Shown in pieces: positions 24,036-35,882 of a stretch of DNA of 64,000 bases. Each line of letters opens with the position of its first letter. The stretch's first letter is position 1. Both the position numbers and the translations under genes were made by a program. Source of the DNA: Blastomyces gilchristii SLH14081 (lineage: Eukaryota > Ascomycota > Eurotiomycetes > Onygenales > Ajellomycetaceae). The notes beneath the pieces are model-generated. The model saw nothing but the letters and a program-made list of their open reading frames with translations. It ran no database searches and was not told where the DNA came from. The DNA is taken from contig NW_003101678.1 in assembly GCF_000003855.2 (NCBI RefSeq), positions 2,700,803-2,764,802 of the forward strand, written 5' to 3'.

Positions 24036-27000
24036 ATGACAAGTGAAACTCAAAGGTACCCTGGTGGGCATTGGGGCGCAAACAATCCGATTCCCACAGT
24101 CCAAAAATTCCTCCGTAACTTGGACCAGGAAAAGGAGGAGAGGGATAGGCAAATTGATGAAGCGGCGAAGCTCAAGCAAAAAAGGGGACAGGATAAGCAG
24201 AAGCAAAATGGCGAACAAGATGAGGATACGGAAGTGACAGCCCATACCCCTTTGCAGCCGAGGAAACGTGGGCGCAAAGTAATAGACCCGACAACTGGAA
24301 GAGAAGTTGAGATTGATGACGTTGGAGATGAATTCATGGCCACAGTTAAAGAGCCACAGGTATTTTCTATCTTCCACTTTCTGCCAGGCCACAACTAACG
24401 ACTCTCTTTAAAAGCTTTCCGTACCCAATGCAAATCTGGGGAAGGAGACGGTATGTTCAACACCAAATTCATTGATCCCGGGTTCAGTAACTTATTGTGA
24501 AGTTTAGCCTATTAAAACAGAGCCCACCCAAGATTTGCGAGAATACAAACGAATTCAAGACCTCGTCTCACCGCCAGATCCTATTGCCGAAGGCACTACA
24601 TCTGATGTGCCAATCCATGGAGAGAAAACCAACATCTTGTTTCATCCTACTCCATCAGTCAGCTATGAGCCAATGTACCAGGCTTTGGAAAGACGTGGGA
24701 CGGTGCTTTCTCTGTGTATTTTTTGTGGTATTGTGATTCCGGGTAAATTGATCGGTGGCTCACTCAAAGGGCTTATTCCTCTCGCTATCTGTATTACCTC
24801 TGGAGTATGGCTGTGGATGCAGGATATCATCCGCAAAGGACGAGATATGGAATGGAGCAGCGAACAACGTCGCGGGGAAACGGTATGTAATTCTAGTCAG
24901 GTATGGTATATTGAGTTATTACTGATCTTATTCAAGGCCACAGTGAATTTAATTCCAGAGTCAGTTGAATGGATGAATACGTTTCTGTCAATAGTCTGGG
25001 GTCTCCTAAATCCAGACATGTTCGCAAGCGTAGCAGATACTATCGAGGATATTATGCAGGCTTCCGTACCGGGAATAATCGAGAATGTCCGTGTGGCTGA
25101 GATCGACCAAGGATCGAACCCATTTCGGATCCTCAGCTTGCGAGCACTCCCAGATAGCCAAGTGGAGGACCTCAAAAACGCAGCGCATGAATACAACAAG
25201 GAGACAAAATCTGCTCAAGAAGCTGCTGCTGATGAGGAAGGAGGCTCCCATTACAACCTCGAATGCTCGTTTGCTTACCACGCTAAACCAAGCGGTACAA
25301 GCTCTTCCTCGAAGGCTGCCAATATGCATATGCTTTTGGTATTTTACCTGGGTATCAAGGGACTTTTCGGGGTTCCACTGCCAGTTTTCACCGAATTAAT
25401 CCAGCTCATTGGCACTGTGAGGCTTCGATTACAGATGACTCCTGACCCGCCCTTCGCTAAAACCTTGACATTCAGCTTGATGGGAGTCCCTCATGTCCGG
25501 GCCGGTTGCGTCCCAATGGTAAAGAGAGGAGTAAATATCCTCAATTTGCCGCTGATCTCCAATTTTGTGAACTACGCCATCAAAACTGCTGCGAGCATGT
25601 ATGTTGCGCCAAAATCGATATGTATGGATCTACGCATGCTACTACAAGGAGATACCATACAAAAGGATACTCTGGCACTAGGAATTATGTGGGTCAGGAT
25701 ACACAGAGCCACAGGCCTTAGCAAACAGGATAAACGAGGCACCGACGGTGGAGGTAGCGACCCTTACATCAATCTATCTTTTTCAAAATACGGAAAGCCG
25801 ATGTATTGTACCAGAGTCATCACCGATGATCTCAATCCAGTATGGGAAGAGTCAGCCGCCCTTCTAGTGACACCAGAGCTCATTAAGGCCGACGAACAGC
25901 TCAGTGTCGAGCTATGGGATTCTGATCGCAATACTGCTGATGATATTGTTGGAAAAGTCGAAATTTCCATACAGAAGATGTTGAAGCACCCGGGAAAGAT
26001 GTACCAGCTAACTTCCAAGCTTCAAGGGATGGATATTGGCTCTGAGATGCCTGGGGAGCTTGTTTGGGAGGTAGGATACTTCGGGAAACCGCAATTCCGA
26101 CCGGCTCTTCGGACCGATGGGAGGGATCCAAATCTACCTGCGACAATGAAGGATGATGCAGCACTGCAAGATGAGAAGGGTACTATTGACACTGATGAAG
26201 CTTATGCTGTCACCCATACACCTCCAGATCCGCTTTGGCCAAGTGGTATTTGCAGTGTTGTCATTCACCAAATCGTTAATTTGGACCTAGCAAACATTAA
26301 AGGGAGTTTTGCGAACGGCCGAAGCAGTAATAGGGAGTACGAACCCGCAAAACCATATGGAGAAAGTACAGATGAAGAAGGAAAGCAACTTCCAACTAGT
26401 TACTGTACAATCCTTTTGAACGATGAGCTTGTATGTCGTCGCCTTCCTTGCTGTGCTTAACTTTGATCTCTTCGTATTCTAACCGTTTGGGATCCAGATT
26501 TACCGCACCAGAGCAAAAGCTGTAAGCAGCAAACCCATATTCAATACAGGAACAGAAAAGTTTGTGCGAGATTGGAGATCCGCGATTGTTACCATTACGG
26601 TCCGGGACCAAAGACACCGGGAACATGATCCAATTCTAGGTGTTGTGCCCCTTAAACTGTCTGCTATTTTACAAACCAGTTCCCAAGTAACCCGTTGGTA
26701 TCCATTGGATGGAGGCATTGGCTTCGGACGTATTCGAATTTCTCTTTTGTTCAGAAGTGTCGAAACAAGGTTGCCGCCTCCTCTTCTCGGTTGGAACGTC
26801 GGGTCTTTCCAGATTACATCAGATCGCATTACCGCCCTGGATTATCATCGTCATGCCAAACTAAGGGTACGAACAAGTGGGAGTATTGGTACGCTACCCC
26901 GACGAGCGTGCGGTACTCTTGAGGGCGGCAAGGGCATGTACTTCGACACCAGCTCTCAAGAGCTGAAAGATCGGATCCACCTACCAGTCAAACATAGACA

Positions 27001-28012
27001 TAGGTCTGGAATCATTTTCGAGCTGCACAAAGGGGATAAGCCGGGCTGCGCCGTCTTCTGGCTTCATCAATGCATTGATAACGAAGACACGGACGTCGAT
27101 ATCCCGATCTGGAACACAAAGAACGAAGCGCGCCTGACGCAGAACTATATCACTGAAGAAAACTGGCAACAGAAACAAGTTCCAGGCCTGGAAGACCTTA
27201 CCATCATAGGGCGTCTTCGGTTCAAAGCCAAATTCACCCCGGGTATTGATGAAAGCCACCGCCGTTTTGTTCAGGATAACGACTCCCGTGAAACATTTGA
27301 GACGTGGGAAGCATGCATATCCGAAGGAGTACGGAGTCAAACTGTTTCAAGAGAATTACCAGACTCCATCAAAGAGTTGCATGACAAGTCTCTCCTCCAA
27401 GAGCGTGATATCCTCCGAGCAGCAAGTGCGGACGAGCAAAAACGCTGGATTACTGCCGACGGGGTCGATTGGAACGAGGCATTCGGCACTGATCCCCATG
27501 AGCTTGCCGATCACCAACGACGTAACCTCGTTGACATAGGCGTCGAGGACCATGTGCGGTTTTCAGTGTCGTCTATGCAAGGCGAGGAACGGAAGGGCGC
27601 GGAGGCTTCCCACTCAGGGTCTTTGAGACAGGATTCAGGTTATGCAACAAACAGCCGGGAGCAAAATCTTCCTGAACATGCACGCGATGATATCAATGAA
27701 AACGCCGTCGACGACCACAGTGAGCATCATCACCAATCCGGAACTGACGCGGACGAGGCCGATTCGTTCACCACCACGGATACCAATCGAAGATCGTTAG
27801 AGACCAACGAGCAGCGTGCGCAACGCATCGGGAACAAGGCAAATAAACGGACTGAGCATCGCAAGCAGAGGGGAATTATGCAGTGGAAGCCAGCGCGTAA
27901 CGCGGCGTTTGCGAAGGATGAGGCTTCTTTCGCCCTGAAGAAGGTTAAAAAGAAGTTTACGGGCGGGCTGACGGGGAGGGAACCTGGTGTCGAGACAGAG
28001 GTAGGCGGTTAA
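24036..28012 (+). CDS. mug190: Mug190-like SMP/C2-domain membrane-contact protein
   Basis: This resembles the fungal family of fission yeast Mug190: tricalbin/E-Syt-like proteins with a membrane anchor, a lipid-transferring SMP domain and C2 domains, expected at ER-plasma membrane contacts. Exons are 24036-24359, 24415-24450, 24508-24882, 24937-26430 and 26498-28012, giving 1247 aa in frame. A charged N-terminus is followed by a hydrophobic hairpin at about residues 184-224 (TVLSLCIFCGIVIPG...). The SMP-like region is at about 245-480 (ESVEWMNTFLSIVWGLLNPD). C2-A is at about 490-600, with acidic loop residues GSDPYI, NPVWEE and WDSDRN, which suggest calcium binding. C2-B lies at about 675-790 and is interrupted by a 67-nt intron. 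The tail is charged, disordered and Lys-rich. The 54-nt third intron is stop-free and a multiple of three, so retention would keep the frame. Confidence 0.85.
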
Positions 28013-28922
28013 TGGGAGGATTACGGTTACAGTTAACTACTGCAGTTTTGCGAATGGGAAATATTCGTTTATCCTCCTTGAACTCTTGCATTTCATGCAA
28101 TGATTTTATTTTATTTTTCCCCTTTCTTTTTTTATCCCCTTCCATATGTACTGTACCTATTTTAATCCTTCTATCACGTTACGATTTCCAATAATATCTA
28201 TCAATTTGTCAAATACTAAATTTACCGAGGGCTCATCCGCCCACCACACACGGGAAATATATTCTCTATGAATTTTCCCCATCTTCTCCACACTTTGGCC
28301 CCCCAAGCTACCTTCCTATGCTATGCCCTGTGTGATCCTTCCAGCCCGCTAGCTATGTACAGCACGTAGCTCCCCCGACCCCCTTAGCAACTGGGGAGAT
28401 AATATCTATCCGGCGCTCGGGCTAGAGTGAATCGAATGGTAATCCGCCCCCGCCTTCCTGAATAGGCAGCTGACTGAAATCAGAAGGATGTTGATACAAA
28501 TGGTTCGGCCCCCTTAACTACCAGTTTTAAGCCTGGTTGGTGGTGATGGAGCTCTTCTGCCCAGTCAGTGGCCTACACAGAGGAACCTCCCCCCCCCCCC
28601 CCCCGGGGCCCCTGTGGGTTTTTTTTTTTTTTTTTTCCCCCCAAAAGTATAGGTGGGAAAGGGGGATTAAATATGAAAACCCCCCCCCTCCCCCCAAAAT
28701 TAAGGCGCTTTCCCCCCCCCGGGGGGATTTTTTTTGTTCCCCCCCCCACCCCCCCTTGGGGAAGGGGAAAGGTGGGGCCGCAAATTTTTGAGCCTATCCA
28801 TGGGGGAGGGGGGGAAAAAAAAGGGCCATTAATATAAAGTTTTGGGGGGTAGAGCGGGAAATAAAAAGTAAAAAATTGTTTTAAAAAGAAAAGCCTTTAT
28901 TATTGGAGGGGAAAAGGGGGTG

Positions 28923-28966
<44 letters not shown>

Positions 28967-31006
28967 AGGGGAGAGAGGGGGGGCGATGACAGTTTTGAAC
29001 CCCCCCCCCCCCCCCCCCCCCTCCTCCGAAACCCAACAAGCAAGCTAGTATTTAACTAGCTAACGACTACAAGATGCATGCCAATTTCAATAGCTTCTAT
29101 AGAGTACTCCGTAGGTGTGGGGGCCATAGGGGTATCACAACTACACTGTGATACTTAATACACTAACTAACTAGAGGGTTGGGTTGTGCGAGAGCTTTAA
29201 ATGGAACACTCTGGGGTCATAGAACTTTATTGAAAAACAGAGTTGCTGTTGCCGGAAACACTAATGATGATCAATCCACCTCGAATTGAGAAGAGGGCTG
29301 AAGGAGAAAAGAAAAGAAAAGAAAGATATATATATATAAACTCCGTATATCAAAAGGGTAATAATAGTATATAACTAACTTATGATATGATGGTTTTTAC
29401 TATGAACCCCTGTCCCGTCCATCATACTGCTTGCGCATAATGCGTACATTGCCCGCTCATAGGTGTATATCCCAAAAAATAAAAGTCCATGCATCAACGC
29501 TAAAAGGCGAAGAGAGGAAGAAAAAAACGTTCGCTCAGTAGCTCCGTAAATACGTGGGAAGTCATATGGAAAAAGTAAACAAGTAAATAAGAAGAGAAGA
29601 GAAGAGAAGAAATGTATGTAGAAAAGAAGAAAGCGGGTTTAAAAACAGGGGTTTTAATATAAGAAGGGAAGAAGAAGATATATAAAATAGTAAATCGAAA
29701 TAGCAAAATAGATAGCATAAAAAGCCTAAAAATAAAATTGTGTATATATAAATTAAAATAAATAAAAGAGAAGAGAAACGGGGACGATAAACGAGTCGGG
29801 CGGTTCAGTCCTTGTAAAGGTTGGGGTGGGGAAGCTAGTAAGTGTATTGAGTAGAGGAAGTTGCGCGACTAAATATAGAAACTGACAACCGTGGGCCAAG
29901 TTTTCCTTTTTCTCCAGCTGGAGGCTGGAGCTCGACGCACAGCACAGGGCAAAGAAAAAAAAAAAGAAAAGAAGAAAAAAGTGGAGAATCAAATCGTGTG
30001 GATTCGCGGAGAGTGATACCCAATGTTAGAAGCCATGAAAACTATTATTACCAACGGGCTTTGTTTGGATATTGGATGATTGGGTGGTTTGTAGAGAGCT
30101 GGCGGCTGGAGGAAGATAGGTGGGTTTTTTTTTTGGTTTGTTTCATGCAACCGGCCGGTCAACTGGTGCTTCCCTTCTTTCCTTCTTCATTCGAACCAGC
30201 GCAGCGAGAAGTAGATGGACGGAGGTTAGATGATGATGGTAGGGATAGGGATAGGGATATGGTTGTGTATTCAGATTCGTCTTCCCCGCTATACCCATCC
30301 TCCCCTCCGTTGCCATCGCGAAATCAGCCCGCAGCCCACCAAGCCCCTAGACCTGCTGCATCTGTAGACGGAAATTTTGGTGTTCTGTATCGCTCAGTGC
30401 CAGCGCGCCCTGGCCTTGATATGACGATAGCGCATAGCATGTAGCGGAGTACCTCATCCTAGTTCGTATATCCATTCGTGTATCCGGCGCCTCGTTGGAC
30501 GAAGGTGGACGAAATAAGGTACAGAAGTAAGGTTCTTTCTCAGGAAAAGGAAAAAATAAAAAGTAAAAGTAAAGTAAAAGTAGAAAACAAGAGAAGAAAA
30601 GAACACCCCGCGCTCGATAGTGTATAGTGGTATATTCCTTTTTTTATTTTAAACAATTCATCCGTTTCGTTCTCGGTTTTCGTTTGCTTCGTTGGCTCGT
30701 GTTGTCCAGGCTCGTTCAGAATCCCGGTCCCCTATCCCAAAAATAGAACGTTGCCGTAAATCAACGCTAAAATAAACGATGGGGAATGAAGGCGGAAATA
30801 GAGTAGATGGGGTATATAGAAAGCTTTCGTTGGTAGAGTAATGCAAAATGCAATGCAGGCGCTTGTAATGTTAGTATATAGGTGCATAGGTAATGTCGGT
30901 GTGTATGTGTAATGCCAAGATATGCAATTTTGCATAGGTCGGTAGTATAGGGGGAATCCCACCGTGCGGCAATTTCCCTCTTTGTTTTTTCCAGCTGGTG
31001 TTTCGG
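28013..31006. other. Intergenic region with an anomalous homopolymer block
   Basis: After the Mug190-like stop, ordinary intergenic sequence runs to about 28560. The block 28585-29025 is then composed of long C, T, A and G runs (see separate entry). The remainder (29040-31006) is AT-rich with GAAAA/GAAGA repeats near 29300-29330 and 29590-29640. It includes the 3' flank of the minus-strand gene at 31007. ORF 29998-30444 begins with GTG and has no domain; I do not call it. Confidence 0.5.
28585..29025. repeat. Homopolymer-dominated low-complexity block (probable poor-quality sequence)
   Basis: Successive runs include C16 near 28589-28604, a T run near 28619-28636, several C7-C9 and G6-G7 runs, A42 at 28923-28964 and C22 at 29000-29021. 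Alternating homopolymers of all four bases with no repeat unit are not usual for fungal low-complexity DNA. They resemble mis-called bases at the end of a read or a mis-assembled gap. Confidence 0.6.
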
Positions 31007-32611
31007 TCAAGGAAAAGGGCTTGATCCCAGACTCTCAGGTAGGGGCAGGGAGGAAGCTTCATGCAGAATGTCACACATGGGACCCTGGGGAAAACCATCC
31101 TGTGGCGGCGCGAGTGGGTCTATGCATGGGTGAGTAGTAGTGTTTACCAGCGGGCTTGGCCGCCGCTTTGGTGACGGGCATCTCAACGTGGGAACGGCCA
31201 TTAATTTTGGTTCAGGCGCAGAATTCGATGCAGTCACGGAAGTTGCCAGGTCCGGCGCCGTCACCGTCGCTGCCACGTCGGGATCCGGGCTGTTACTGGA
31301 GTTGGTATTAATATCATTAACTTGCTGCGCGGTTCCGTTTTCAATCGGCCCCAGGGTCCATCTCCATTTGCGCTGACGCTTCCGTCGCTGGTGGAGGAGG
31401 GAAGTTTTGGGAGTGTCATCGCGGTAGCCATATGCGCTGCTGCCGGAACTGGCTAGATCGTCTCGAAGCGCTACTGCTCTGATTTGTCGCTCGCTTGTGG
31501 AATGTTTCCGCTTAGCGGTCCGTGGGCGCTCGACGGCGGCCGGGGATGGGTTGTTATTTTTAACAGCACCGCCACCGTCTTCACTAGCGTTGCGGTCGAT
31601 AATATTGTTCCTCGTATTTTCTTCCGCGGGAGGCGGCGCAATGGGTTCGTCGTCATCTGAAAAGCTGGAAGAACGGGGTTGCGATGGAGATGAGTCTGAC
31701 TCTTCACTCTCGTCTGATGACGTGTAGACATCTGAGGGTCCAGATGGAGAATCTAGGGATAGGAGATCTGAGTGCTTGGCAGTATAGCGGGTGGTCTTAA
31801 TTTCCTCGTCGAGCGGACAGCGATATTTGACCTGTCTTTTCGCAGGGAAGAACACCCTGCGTCCGCTATGTCCATTGACAGAGCCATTACTACCTTGCGC
31901 AGCGAGCGGGGCCCGTCGTAGCGATGCGGACGTAAGAAGCGGGGAGTTGCGCAGAATACTTCGTAGCCCTAGTGGAAGTTTGTAAGGGATTTCGTCATCC
32001 ACTCCTTGGTAGCTGCACAGGTAAGACGAAGTTCGTTTTCCAGCGCGGGAGGAGCATTTTGGGGACGAGGCGCCAGTTGTTGATGAGGATGGCGGGCGTC
32101 TAAATCCGTCGTAAGCATTGCTAAATGTATTCCGTACTGTGGGGGACTGTGAACAGCCTGCTGAAAGGGCTAGAGAAAGCGCCGTTGTAGATTTGCCAAA
32201 GGTCATTGGAAGTGACGAGGTCTGGAGTGATAGCTTTGGCCGTCTGCTACCGTTGGAGGAGGCATGGCTTGTGCTGGTAGATATCGGAGGGGGGACGGGT
32301 GGCTTCACAAGCGTATCGGGAGGTGTTTGCGATTCCTGCTGCGGCGGCGGCAAAGGAGAAGATGAGACGGAAGTCGAGGCGGCAGGAGGCGGGGGAGGCG
32401 GGGGAGGAGCGGGAGTGAAAGAGTTTATAGACTCAGAGCGGGTCGAAGCATCGACTGGCGGAGAATCATCCGAGTCTGGGGATTGGATATGAGGCGGCTT
32501 TGGGTTAAGAGAAATGGCGAGCATTTTGAAGAGGGAGGATATCCAGTGGGAGAGCGAGGCGAGGACACCCTGTTCAGGCTCAAGAGAAGCTGTCCACACC
32601 GACGGAGGCAT
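31007..32611 (-). CDS. Disordered fungal protein with SILK and RVxF motifs (candidate PP1 regulator)
   Basis: A single open frame gives 534 aa from ATG 32611; the frame extends 10 codons upstream only through a TTG. I do not recognise a named family. Most of the protein is predicted disordered: a long Pro stretch near the N-terminus, Ser-rich and acidic tracts (SSDESEESDSS) and a basic stretch (QRRKRQRKWRW). The central block looks folded or conserved. There, SILR (residues 218-221) lies in LPLGLRSILRNSP. RVFF (252-255) lies in GRRVFFPAKRQVKYR and is followed by CPLDEEIKTTRYTAKHSDLL. An [GS]IL[KR] motif upstream of an RVxF motif is the docking signature of protein phosphatase 1 partners. Function as a PP1 targeting or inhibitory subunit is inferred. 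Confidence 0.65.
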   Translation of the reverse strand: MPPSVWTASLEPEQGVLASLSHWISSLFKMLAISLNPKPPHIQSPDSDDSPPVDASTRSESINSFTPAPPPPPPPPAASTSVSSSPLPPPQQESQTPPDTLVKPPVPPPISTSTSHASSNGSRRPKLSLQTSSLPMTFGKSTTALSLALSAGCSQSPTVRNTFSNAYDGFRRPPSSSTTGASSPKCSSRAGKRTSSYLCSYQGVDDEIPYKLPLGLRSILRNSPLLTSASLRRAPLAAQGSNGSVNGHSGRRVFFPAKRQVKYRCPLDEEIKTTRYTAKHSDLLSLDSPSGPSDVYTSSDESEESDSSPSQPRSSSFSDDDEPIAPPPAEENTRNNIIDRNASEDGGGAVKNNNPSPAAVERPRTAKRKHSTSERQIRAVALRDDLASSGSSAYGYRDDTPKTSLLHQRRKRQRKWRWTLGPIENGTAQQVNDINTNSSNSPDPDVAATVTAPDLATSVTASNSAPEPKLMAVPTLRCPSPKRRPSPLVNTTTHPCIDPLAPPQDGFPQGPMCDILHEASSLPLPESLGSSPFP

Positions 32612-32960
32612 GGAGGAAGTGTACAAGGGGAGAGATAGCAATTGGGCTAGGAATAAGCATGGTGTCTTTTGTTGCGAGAGGGGAGCTGTTTCTATTGCGC
32701 CATGATGGCAGTTCAGGTCGTATGAATGTATAGCAGGGGATCTGCAGCTTCTTTCCCTTTTCTCTCTCTTTTCCTTTCCTTTTCTTTTTCTTTTCTTTCT
32801 CTTTTCTTTTCTCTTCTTTCTTCTTTTTTATCTGTATAATTCTTTTTCAGTTTTTGTTCCCCTTGTTTTGCGACTAAGGTCTGTCGTAAGCTGGGGCCAT
32901 ATTAGAAGGTAAATAAGGCGGACGGCAGACCAGTAGCAGGCAGGAGAATAAGTTAACAAA

Positions 32961-32998
32961 TGGCAACAACAACAACAACAACAACAATAATAATAATA
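32961..32998. repeat. (CAA)n / (AAT)n trinucleotide microsatellite
   Basis: About eight CAA units run directly into about four AAT units. It is intergenic, upstream of the PP1-motif gene. Confidence 0.9.
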
Positions 32999-33741
32999 GC
33001 AATAAGCGGGTGACGACAGAGGCGCGAGGATAAAAATAACAGAGACCGTCTGTATGTATGTGCGAAGAGAAAAGGTTCGTCAGCTGCTATGGCCGTTTCG
33101 GGAGTGATGGAGGAGTTTTGTTTGATGGTTGTATGGCTGTATGGCGATATTTTGATGAAGACCACGACGGCCGCGATGGCGCTTTGTGGGAGAGGGACCG
33201 ACTAGTCCTAGACTACTCCCTTGGGTGTTAATAAGTGGCCTATTCTTAATCCCAAACCCCGAGGTCTGTAGGGTGGGGGAAGATAAAACCCGAGATTTAG
33301 ATGGATATGGATAGATGCTGGGAGGCTGAGCGGGGAGAGGAGGGCGGAGGAGAGTCGATGATACGATACGTACGGCTTCACGAGGATATACGGATAGATA
33401 GATAGATAGAAGGACAAGTTTGAGAAGAGAAGAGAGAAGAGGAGAGAGAAGATAGCAGAAGAGGAATGAATAGACAAGGAGGGGTCTCTGGCAGAGGTTT
33501 TTATTTAACCGTCCGTATCGTATCAGTGTTGGCTCTTAGTTCGTGATCGGATGTGATGGAACGAGGGAGGGCTTGCAGCAGCAGCAGCAACAGCAACAGA
33601 ACAGAAACATCTATCTGTTCAGCAATAATAATAATTAAGTTAGTTACAGTAGTAACTACTTTACATTATTATATTAATTATTATTATGGCTTGGAAGGGA
33701 GAACAGGCAATTTAAGATACATATCCACTGTTTGTTCTGGT

Positions 33742-33767
33742 GTCTCTCTCTCTCTCTCTCTCTCTCT
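33742..33767. repeat. (TC)n dinucleotide microsatellite
   Basis: About 13 uninterrupted TC units in intergenic DNA. Confidence 0.9.
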
Positions 33768-34800
33768 ACCTGTCTATTCGCTATTCGGCATGGTGATTCT
33801 ATTGTTTCAGAATAATATTAACTATTTATCGCCCGCGGTCTTGTCTCTCTTCTTCGCACTTTGATTGAGTTTCAACCACTAATAACTACATACTACAATA
33901 TTCGCATAACCATCCCTCCGTACAGAGGAACTACGCTGCGTACAGTACGGAGTACAGGCGACTCCCCGTACTCCCCGTACTTCTTACTATTATTATTATA
34001 AGTTACTGTGGCTGTTAGCGCAGCAAGTGGAGCATCATCCGGAACCTGGAACATCCAAGGCCTGGCGGCTTGCTGGAGGATATTTTGTTCAAGGCAGATC
34101 GCTCTCCGAATAGAAACAAACGTTGCGATGGGCGCTGCTATAAATATCCAAGAAAAAGTCAATATAGTTAAAAATATATAAAAATACATACTACATACAA
34201 ACTTCTGCTGGACAGATAGACAGACCTGACTTGATTATGCGGCCACTTCTTTTCCAAACTGTCGAATAATCTCTATTATTATTTATTATCTTGAGCTCAA
34301 CCAATTTCCCGTCCATTAATAATTGTGTCATTATTGTATTTTCTTTCTTTCTTAGTATTGTGTCTCTCGTTCCACGCTAAAAATACAACTGAACCATCTT
34401 GGCCGCGACGATCCGGTACGGTACATCGTGGTACATCTGCTTCTCAGCACTAGCAGCGTAGCCCCCAGCAAACTCCGCCTTCTAAAAGTATCTCGGCGTA
34501 GCTCCCACCAGGCCGGCCCAACTTCACACACAGAAATATACATCTTGCCATCGCCAGCCCAGCAAAACATTAGGAATTGCCATCTACTAATGTATTATTA
34601 CTAGATTACTAGTCGCGAAGAATAAATGGAACCCCTTGACTTCATTATTGCTGTGTATAATTTTAACTATTTTTTCGCTCAGGGTCACGTGGCGATTTGC
34701 ATTCAGCCACTTGTCGTCAGCCACAGTGTGGCACTGCTGTCCATCCCTGATCGGGAAAGTGGATTGCCTACCTAGGAATTTTGCCCTAAGCCACCACCAA

Positions 34801-34842
34801 ACATCATATCATATCATATCATATCATATCATATCATATCGT
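34801..34842. repeat. (ATATC)n pentanucleotide microsatellite
   Basis: About eight copies of the pentamer ATATC (equivalently CATAT) in tandem, uninterrupted. Intergenic. Confidence 0.92.
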
Positions 34843-35780
34843 CTGTAAGACCAACATCTCAAGATACCGCTAACATTACTCCGTCCTCTCTTGCATCTCA
34901 CGGGAAATCAAATCCAGTGGAGTATGTGAAAGTTGGTAGAGCAGTTTTTTAACTATAAGCGTCGTACAGCGAGCGTAGTTATCCCTGCTACCTAACTACT
35001 CTACTGCAGCCACTTACGCTGTACACTACTGCTCTTCCCTCAAACCCCCTCCCCTGCCTGTGATCTCCCAACCGTCGGCAGAGTCATCCTCTTTTTGGCT
35101 TTACTGTACATACTACTCTACTCTGTATACTGTACAGGCTGCAGAGAAGCCTGGAGTGAGAATCTTCCCCATCTAGACTTTTCCTCCGCGGCGTGCATCG
35201 TCCGCTCCGCTACCTTGTCCTCCTGATCCTCCGCTCGCTCTCTACGCATAGTATCTCTATCTGTCTCTCTCTCCAAGCGCCCGCGCTATTATTAGCGTGA
35301 AACAAACCCTTTCCGCTATCCTTTGCCTCGCAGAACATCCCAAGTCCTTCTCTTCTAAACCCTAATCTTCTTCATCTTCATCATCCTCCTCTGCCCATCA
35401 TCAGACATCCATCTGCGGGTGTTTGCCGAGACTCCCTTTGTCTCCAGGTAACCCTGCATTCCATCCCAACGGCGGTGTACATAGTACTCCGTAGATACTT
35501 GCATGATTAACAAACTTGAACTTCCCCCCTAACCCTTGCTTACTCAATTGCCACCCCACGTTTTCTCTTTCAACGCAGTCACAGCCAATGAGAAAATATC
35601 CCACCCCATCCCGAGGCTGTTTTTTCGGCTATTTATCCATATGCAGATGGACAGGAGCCATCTTGTCTAGGTAGGAAGTGCTGCCTCCTTTTTTCCGTCT
35701 CGCAATTTTATTGGGCCGGGGCTGGTTGGTTTTTGCCCTCTCTTTCTTTTGCTATCCTGGTCTATATCCGAGGGTAGACA

Positions 35781-35852
35781 AAAAAAAGAAAGAGAAAAAG
35801 AAAAAGAAAAAGAAAAAGAAAAAGAAAAAGAAAAAGAAAAAGAAAGGAAAAA
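35781..35852. repeat. (AAAAAG)n hexanucleotide microsatellite in the polymerase 5' region
   Basis: About ten copies of AAAAAG end about 30 bp before the polymerase ATG (35883), so it probably lies in the 5' UTR. Confidence 0.9.
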
Positions 35853-35882
35853 TAAAGAAGAACAGGAGAGAAAATTCCAGTC

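Larger units (their letters stand above)
32612..35882. other. Intergenic region rich in microsatellites
   Basis: It contains the upstream region of the PP1-motif gene and of the polymerase gene, which are divergent. Visible repeats are a pyrimidine tract 32750-32825 (TTTCC/TTTCT), CAA/AAT triplets 32961-32998, GATA near 33399-33411, TC at 33742-33767, ATATC pentamers 34801-34842 and AAAAAG hexamers 35781-35852. GTACGGAGTAC-type palindromes occur near 33940-33955 and 35484. ORFs are short and unsupported. Confidence 0.55.

Noticed and set aside
29998..30444. 148-codon plus-strand open frame
   Set aside because: GTG start, spans a TTTTTTTT run and GGGATA repeats, no domain recognised.
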